The notes under the pieces: model-generated
Databases searched by the model: none
What the model was told of the DNA's origin: nothing
What the model saw: the letters and a program-made list of their open reading frames with translations, nothing else
Assembly (NCBI GenBank): GCA_038239485.1
Contig: JBBSET010000024.1
Span: 1 to 52,891 of the forward strand
DNA: 52,891 nucleotides
Origin: DASQEH01 sp038239485
Lineage (GTDB): Bacteria; Actinomycetota; Actinomycetes; Propionibacteriales; Nocardioidaceae
Direction: 5' to 3'
Shown: one piece after another, positions 48,639-52,891 of the stretch
Layout of the letters: each line of letters starts with the position of its first letter
How positions within the stretch are numbered: the stretch's first letter is position 1
Made by a program: the position numbers and the translations under genes

Positions 48639-49673
48639 ATGACCAGGAAATTCGACGTTGTCATCGGCAACCCTCCCTACCAGGAGGAGGCCCAGGGCGG
48701 GGGCACCCGCGACACCCCGATCTACCACCAGTTCATGGACGCCGCATACGAGGTCGGCACCAAGGCCGTGCTCATCACGCCGGCCCGCTTCCTCTTCAAC
48801 GCAGGCTTCACCCCCAAGGCGTGGAACGAAAAGATGCTCGCCGACCCGCACCTGTCAGTGCCGATCTATGTCCGCGACAGCTCGGACCTCTTCCCCGGCA
48901 CGAAGATTCGCGCCGGCATCGCAGTGACCTACCGCGACGCCGACCGCGCCGGTGAACCGATCGAGACGTTCACGGCGTACGACGAACTCAACTCGATCCT
49001 GCACAAGGTGCGAGAGTCAGGAACGGCCTTCATCGAGAGTCTAGGCATCACGAGTTCACGCTCGTACCGCTACACAGACAAGTTGTACGAGGACCACCCG
49101 GAAGCACTCAAGCTGCGCCCGGAGGGCAACACAGCCCTGGTCAACACGAACGCGTTCGAGCAATTCTCCTTCCTCTTCTACGAGACCCGGCCTGCCGACG
49201 GTCACGACTACATCCAGGTCCTCGGAGTGATCAAGAACAAGCGATACCGCCGATGGATTCGTAGTGAGTACATCGCCGGCCCGGTGAGCTTCGACAAGTA
49301 CAAGGTCGCGCTCCCGGCCGCGAACGAGAACAACAAGCTTGGCTGGATGGCGGCCCCGGAGGTCGTCGAGCCTGGCGTTGCCGTAACCCAGACGTTCCTG
49401 ACCATCGGCGCGTTCGGCACCGAGGCCGAGGCGCAGGCTTGCCTTTCCTACGTCAAGACGAAGTTCGCTCGGGCCATGCTCTACGTCTTGAAGGTGACCC
49501 AGCACAACCCTCGCGCTACCTGGCGGTTCGTCCCGGCGCAGGACTTCACGACCGCATCTGGGATCGACTGGACCAAGTCGGTCCCCGAGATCGACGCCCA
49601 GCTCTCCGCCAAGTACGGCCTTGACCCCAATGAGATCGCGTTCATCGATGACAGGGTCACGCCGATCGTCTGA
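48639..49673 (+). CDS. Eco57I-type methyltransferase half: NPPY motif plus target-recognition-like region
   Basis: A 344-residue protein that opens with FDVVIGNPPYQEE (NPPY at 11-14), the catalytic motif IV of N6-adenine methyltransferases, but lacks an upstream SAM motif. The later part (YKVALPAANENNK, TQTFLTIGAF and YVKTKFARAMLYVLKVTQ) matches the target-recognition region of Eco57I/type ISP-like enzymes. ATG 48639 has GGGAG about ten bases upstream and follows the helicase TGA by one base. The two frames differ by one, so either natural splitting or a single-base frameshift could explain it. Confidence 0.82.
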   Translation: MTRKFDVVIGNPPYQEEAQGGGTRDTPIYHQFMDAAYEVGTKAVLITPARFLFNAGFTPKAWNEKMLADPHLSVPIYVRDSSDLFPGTKIRAGIAVTYRDADRAGEPIETFTAYDELNSILHKVRESGTAFIESLGITSSRSYRYTDKLYEDHPEALKLRPEGNTALVNTNAFEQFSFLFYETRPADGHDYIQVLGVIKNKRYRRWIRSEYIAGPVSFDKYKVALPAANENNKLGWMAAPEVVEPGVAVTQTFLTIGAFGTEAEAQACLSYVKTKFARAMLYVLKVTQHNPRATWRFVPAQDFTTASGIDWTKSVPEIDAQLSAKYGLDPNEIAFIDDRVTPIV

Positions 49674-49734
49674 CCGTCGGCTCGCGGCAAACCCGCCCTA
49701 AAGTCCTGCGACCGAATACTGCCAGGATCTAAAG

Positions 49735-49740
49735 TATAGT
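49735..49740 (+). promoter_or_regulatory. Possible -10 box TATAGT upstream of the ImmA module
   Basis: TATAGT lies 35 bases before the ATG at 49775 in an AT-richer stretch of an otherwise GC-rich 101-base gap. CTAAAGT occurs twice nearby (49698 and 49729), which could be regulator sites. No convincing -35 box was seen. Confidence 0.3.
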
Positions 49741-49774
49741 GGCGGCAAGCCAAGCTGCTACTGAAGGACGCCGC

Positions 49775-50500
49775 ATGACAACTGACGATGGTCGGACCCG
49801 GTCGCTAGAACTGTTCGGGGCCGACGGCCCGTTGATCCGGGAGAGAATCCCGGGCATCTTCACCAGCCTGCACTCCCGCATGGCAGATGCTCAGCAGGTC
49901 TCCGGTCAGATCTCGCGCGGCGTGTATGGCCAGATCTGGCGCGGAGCCTTCGAGGACCTACAAAAGGCATTCGGCGGGCTGCAGGGCGCGTCCCTCTTCA
50001 CCCCTGAGGGGGCAAACTACCGAGTAGTCATCATCAACGGGGTGGCTATGTTCGCGTGGCGATACTCGCTCGACCACGCGTCGTCCCCCGAGGCCGCCCG
50101 CTTCGCCACCTCGGGTGCGCGCCTCGCCCTGGTCGAGCAGCCTCGACCAGAGCTCACGCAGGAACTTGACTTGGTGCTCGAGCGGTCGCACCTCACCGAC
50201 GACGACGTTGAGGCGCTAAAGGGCAGGGCGGAGAACCTGTCCCAGGTGCTGGCGGACGCCAAGGCGACGGTCGTCATCGCCTACGCGAGTTCGGTCGACG
50301 GACTGCACGCGCTGGAGTGGGGAATCGTTAGCCACATCGATAAGGAGGGCTACCTCCACTGGGGCGACTTCCACGAGAAGTTCGATGTCGATGACAGGCA
50401 GCTTGCGATCGTCGAGACCCACGAGGTCGGCGAGTTCGCCGCGGGCGAGGCGCCGCCGCGCATCGTGCAGGTGAGGGAAGCGGAGTCGGGCAATGCCTGA
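49775..50500 (+). CDS. Unrecognised protein overlapping an ImmA/IrrE gene
   Basis: A 241-residue soluble protein that I cannot place in a family. It is mixed alpha/beta, with segments SLELFGADGPLIRERIPGIFTSL, YGQIWRGAFEDLQKAFGGL, NYRVVIINGVAMFAWRYSLDHA and ATVVIAYASSVDGLHALEWGIVSH. The last reads like a core strand and helix of a nucleotide- or protein-binding domain. AAGGA precedes ATG 49775. Its last eight bases overlap the next start (ATGCCTGA), so it is coupled to the Xre-metallopeptidase and may be its substrate, toxin or partner. Confidence 0.7.
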   Translation: MTTDDGRTRSLELFGADGPLIRERIPGIFTSLHSRMADAQQVSGQISRGVYGQIWRGAFEDLQKAFGGLQGASLFTPEGANYRVVIINGVAMFAWRYSLDHASSPEAARFATSGARLALVEQPRPELTQELDLVLERSHLTDDDVEALKGRAENLSQVLADAKATVVIAYASSVDGLHALEWGIVSHIDKEGYLHWGDFHEKFDVDDRQLAIVETHEVGEFAAGEAPPRIVQVREAESGNA

Positions 50501-51629
50501 CGATATCCAGCTTGATCTCTTCTCCGGCTCAGATGTAGCCAAGTCGTTCGAGGCATCCCGACTTCGTCAGGCAAGAGTCCTCAAGGCCTGGACGAAGGCA
50601 CACCTGGCCGAGGAGGTGGGTGTCTCCGCCGCGATCATCGGGCAGTACGAAGCTCGGATCACGAGGCCGAGTCCTGATGTGCTGGAGCGCCTCGCCGACA
50701 AGCTCGAAGTGCCCGTCGACTTTTTCGCGGCCGGACGGCCTTTGGCTGAACTCGACGCCGGGAACGCTCACTTCCGCAGTTTGCGCTCCACCCGCGCGAT
50801 CGACCGGAGCCGGGCAGCCGCGTACGTCGAGCAGGTATGGGAGCTCGCGCATGCGCTAGAGAAGCGAGTGCGCTTCCCCGACATCGACCTTCCCGAAGTT
50901 CCCGTAGGTGTCGGCCCTGCCGGTGCGGCGAAACTGCATCGACAGCACTGGGGCATCGACACTGGTCCGGTTCGTCACCTCGCTGCCACGATGGAAAGTC
51001 GTGGGATCATTGTCACGATCCTTTCGCTGAGCCGACAGGAAGTCGCCACCGTCGACGCCTTTTCCACCGGCTGGCTCGGTGAACGTCCCATCGTGGTCGT
51101 CACCCCCGAGCGATCGAGCACGATCTACCGATATCGGTTCACCTGCGCTCACGAGTTGGGACACCTCCTGCTGCACCGCGACTTCGCTCCTGGCGATGTG
51201 CGTCATGAGCGTGAAGCGGACCAGTTTGCAGCGGAGTTCCTCACCCCGGCTGAGCAGATTGCGCCCCACTTGCCTCGGACGATGGACCTCGCCGCCCTTG
51301 ACCGGCTCGGTCGCACCTGGGGCGTGTCCGCGCAGTCGCTGGTTCGGCGCATGGGGGAGTTGCGGAGAGTCTCCGAATCCTCGGTCCAGCGCGCACACCA
51401 GCGCCTACGGGTACTGCACTCCTTCCAAGCGGCCGAGCCGGTGGCCGCCTACCCAGGCGAAATGCCGATGCTTCTCCAAGAAGCGCAGCGAGTCGCTGAG
51501 AGCACCGGGTTCTTCCTGGCCGACCTCGCCCGCGAGCTGCGCTGGAAGCCCGCCTACGTCAGGGAGATGCTCGGGATGTCTGACGCACGACCGGCGCTCT
51601 CGCTTGTTGGCGACGCAGAGATTCTCTGA
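50493..51629 (+). CDS. Xre-ImmA/IrrE family regulator-metallopeptidase
   Basis: A 378-residue protein. Residues about 20-75 are an Xre helix-turn-helix (RLRQARVLKAWTKAHLAEEVGVSAAIIGQYE). The ImmA/IrrE (M78) zinc peptidase has HExxH in CAHELGHLLLHRD (about 219-231) with a downstream EADQFAAEFL supplying the third ligand. Proteins of this group cleave repressors or toxins, as ImmA cleaves ImmR and IrrE cleaves DdrO. The overlap with the upstream gene makes that protein the prime partner. A DUF3644 gene follows after 18 bases. Confidence 0.88.
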   Translation: MPDDIQLDLFSGSDVAKSFEASRLRQARVLKAWTKAHLAEEVGVSAAIIGQYEARITRPSPDVLERLADKLEVPVDFFAAGRPLAELDAGNAHFRSLRSTRAIDRSRAAAYVEQVWELAHALEKRVRFPDIDLPEVPVGVGPAGAAKLHRQHWGIDTGPVRHLAATMESRGIIVTILSLSRQEVATVDAFSTGWLGERPIVVVTPERSSTIYRYRFTCAHELGHLLLHRDFAPGDVRHEREADQFAAEFLTPAEQIAPHLPRTMDLAALDRLGRTWGVSAQSLVRRMGELRRVSESSVQRAHQRLRVLHSFQAAEPVAAYPGEMPMLLQEAQRVAESTGFFLADLARELRWKPAYVREMLGMSDARPALSLVGDAEIL

Positions 51630-51647
51630 AGAAGGGCCGAAGCATTC

Positions 51648-52703
51648 ATGGGTGCGCCTTACGTCTCGATCAAGCGACTGGTCGACAACTCGCTCGCGGC
51701 GATGCTGGCGGCGGTCGAGGTCTACAACAAGCCGCAGATGACCTACCGCGACGAAGTAGCCGTCATGCTCGTTGTCAACGCCTGGGAGTTGGCGCTGAAG
51801 GCGACGTTGAGGCAGAAGAACCGTTCGATCTTCTATCCGAAACAGCGGGGCCAGCGGTATCGGTCGATCGGGATCGACGACGCGCTGGGACGCGTCAGCG
51901 CCAGCAAACTTTGGCCCGCCGAGGTTGACGGTGCTGCGGTCACCGCGAATGTGAAGGGGCTTACGGAGTACCGGGACCGAGCGATCCACCTCTACAACGC
52001 ACAAGGTCTGGGAGCCGTCGTCTATCCCTTCCTCCAGCAGAACGTGCTGAACTATCGAGACTTCATGTTGGCGAGGTTTAAGAAGGATCTGGCCGACTCG
52101 ATGACATGGCAGTTGCTTCCTCTTGGCGCTACTGCGCCCGCCGATGCTGTTCAGTTCATGAGGGTCGACAAGAACGCCACGATGGTGGCGGAGGTGGAGG
52201 CGTTCATCAATGAACTTCGTTCGTTGATGGATGACGTTCAGGCCGCTGGCGGTGACATGGGTCGAGTAGCTGTCGTCTACGACATCCACATGCAGTCGCA
52301 GAAGAAGCTGACGAGCGCCGACCTTGTTGTTGCGGTCTCGCCCACCGCTGATGGGCAGATCGCGATTCGCAAGACTGATCCGAATCAAACGCATCCCTTC
52401 AGCGTGACTGACTTGTTGAACAAGGTGAATGAGAAGCGGTCTGGTAGGCAAGTCACGACGCACGACCACCAGGTGATGTGCTGGAAGGGAGGTCTGCGCG
52501 ACAACCCGAAGTTCGCCTGGAAACACAGCAACGGTGCCACGCACGTCTGGTCCGGAGACGCGGTCAACTACTTCGCTTCGTTGACTGATCAGCAGTACGA
52601 CGCTGCTCGGGCCGAATACCGCGAGCACAGGAGTACACAGCGCCGAAGCCTGGGGACTTCCGACGGGGGCGCCACTTCACAGGTCGGCGAGCTTGCTGAC
52701 TGA
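51648..52703 (+). CDS. DUF3644 domain protein
   Basis: A 351-residue protein. The N-terminal VSIKRLVDNSLAAMLAAVEVYNKPQMTYRDEVAVMLVVNAWELALKATLRQKN matches DUF3644, whose core is the NAWELxLKA helix, followed by EYRDRAIHLYN. The family is frequent in defence islands, with no established activity known to me. The C-terminal third includes HPFSVTDLLNKVN, a possible DNA-binding helix pair (inference). It ends in a 27-base overlap with the opposing recombinase gene. Confidence 0.8.
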   Translation: MGAPYVSIKRLVDNSLAAMLAAVEVYNKPQMTYRDEVAVMLVVNAWELALKATLRQKNRSIFYPKQRGQRYRSIGIDDALGRVSASKLWPAEVDGAAVTANVKGLTEYRDRAIHLYNAQGLGAVVYPFLQQNVLNYRDFMLARFKKDLADSMTWQLLPLGATAPADAVQFMRVDKNATMVAEVEAFINELRSLMDDVQAAGGDMGRVAVVYDIHMQSQKKLTSADLVVAVSPTADGQIAIRKTDPNQTHPFSVTDLLNKVNEKRSGRQVTTHDHQVMCWKGGLRDNPKFAWKHSNGATHVWSGDAVNYFASLTDQQYDAARAEYREHRSTQRRSLGTSDGGATSQVGELAD

Positions 52704-52891
52704 GTCGCGGAGGGCGTCCTCGCCGGCGCGCACGTAGTGGTTGAGGATAGTGGTGAGCTTGTCGCCGAGGTACTGGGCGACGACCTCCCAGGGCTCGCCG
52801 AGCTCGTCGTGGAACCACTTGGTCGCCGCGTGATGGCGGAGGTTGCGGTAGACGATGGTCTTGGGCCATGCGTTGTCGGGGTCGTTTTCCT
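52677..52891 (-). CDS. Tyrosine recombinase/integrase, C-terminal part (runs off the right edge)
   Basis: Read on the minus strand from the window edge, an open frame gives 70 residues to a TGA at 52677. It contains YRNLRHHAATKWFHDELG, with the RHxxH-type catalytic Arg and His, then VVAQYLGDKLTTILNHYVRAG, where the His and the nucleophile Tyr of the tyrosine recombinase active site fall. The rest of the gene lies beyond base 52891. This is the integrase expected for the element whose left end is at 34774, and it is convergent with the DUF3644 gene. Confidence 0.85.
   Translation of the reverse strand, partial: ENDPDNAWPKTIVYRNLRHHAATKWFHDELGEPWEVVAQYLGDKLTTILNHYVRAGEDALRDSVSKLADL

Larger units (their letters stand above)
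34774..52891. mobile_element. Integrated mobilizable element / genomic island (left end; right end not in window)
   Basis: The left boundary is the break in the DUF255 gene at about 34774. Inside are plasmid- and phage-type functions: pRiA4b ORF-3-like protein, PIN/HTH pair, AlpA-like and BldC-like DNA-binding proteins, Xre regulator, MobF relaxase and, at the right edge, a tyrosine recombinase C-terminus. Several genes have visibly lower G+C and looser codon use than the left half. No T4SS, TraG/VirD4 or FtsK-like gene is seen, so it would be mobilizable rather than self-transmissible. The attachment core cannot be defined without the right end. Confidence 0.75.

Noticed and set aside
52564..52869. 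Minus-strand 101-codon frame at the right edge
   Set aside because: It is a basic, Pro-rich out-of-frame shadow; the recombinase frame ending at 52677 has the real motifs.
1..52891. CRISPR arrays
   Set aside because: No set of regularly spaced repeats was seen; the only array is the short 24-bp tandem at 32774.
34774..52891. Complete conjugative element (ICE)
   Set aside because: Only a relaxase is present; no VirB/TraG/FtsK-like transfer genes are visible, so mobilizable is the better reading within the window.

Overview
The window looks like chromosomal DNA of a high-GC Gram-positive bacterium (Actinomycetota). The signs are very high G+C, frequent GTG starts, a mycothiol S-conjugate amidase gene (mycothiol is actinobacterial), the eno / ftsB-like / DUF501 / ppx gene order, DUF4307, a GAF-ANTAR regulator and a GlmL-type protein. 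Gene order and sequence style resemble Propionibacteriales such as Nocardioides-like organisms, but that placement is inference.

Bases 1-34,774 read as ordinary chromosome. First comes a housekeeping block: mazG (cut by the window edge), enolase, FtsB-like divisome protein, DUF501, exopolyphosphatase, family-5 uracil-DNA glycosylase and a tRNA with a UAA anticodon. Next are a secreted beta-propeller protein, a sodium/solute symporter with a small membrane partner, a flavodoxin-like protein, a GAF-ANTAR regulator, a Bax-inhibitor-1 protein, an SGNH hydrolase, cystathionine beta-synthase, a flavin monooxygenase, a luciferase-like oxidoreductase and TatC. A fermentation/overflow group follows: acetate permease, acetate kinase, phosphotransacetylase and lactate dehydrogenase. 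Then come MsrA, a GNAT-Nudix fusion, a cystathionine gamma-synthase/lyase, an orphan GlmL-like ATPase, a MarR-MFS drug-efflux operon, threonine ammonia-lyase, GreA, DUF4307, Mca and a small membrane protein.

At about base 34,774 a thioredoxin-domain (DUF255/YyaL-type) gene breaks off just after its CHWCHVMA motif, and everything to the right is accessory. This reads as an integrated mobilizable element. It carries a plasmid-type pRiA4b ORF-3-like gene coupled to a SEC-C protein, a PIN/HTH toxin-antitoxin pair, two excisionase-like DNA-binding proteins, an Xre regulator and a MobF relaxase-helicase. At the extreme right edge lies the C-terminus of a tyrosine recombinase (stop codon at 52,677), presumably the integrase. 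No type IV secretion or coupling-protein gene is visible.

The cargo is defence-like. A tight four-gene operon (42,554-49,673) encodes a DUF262-DUF1524-RAMA endonuclease-like protein, a methyltransferase-like protein with a SAM motif but no NPPY, a 1,105-residue SF2 helicase with a GIY-YIG-like N-terminus and a degenerate methyltransferase segment at its C-terminus, and a protein that begins with the NPPY motif and carries a likely target-recognition domain. The methyltransferase functions therefore seem spread over three polypeptides. A second module (49,775-52,703) has an unrecognised protein overlapping an Xre-ImmA/IrrE metallopeptidase gene, followed by a DUF3644 gene. These two modules are the best candidates for an under-described system.
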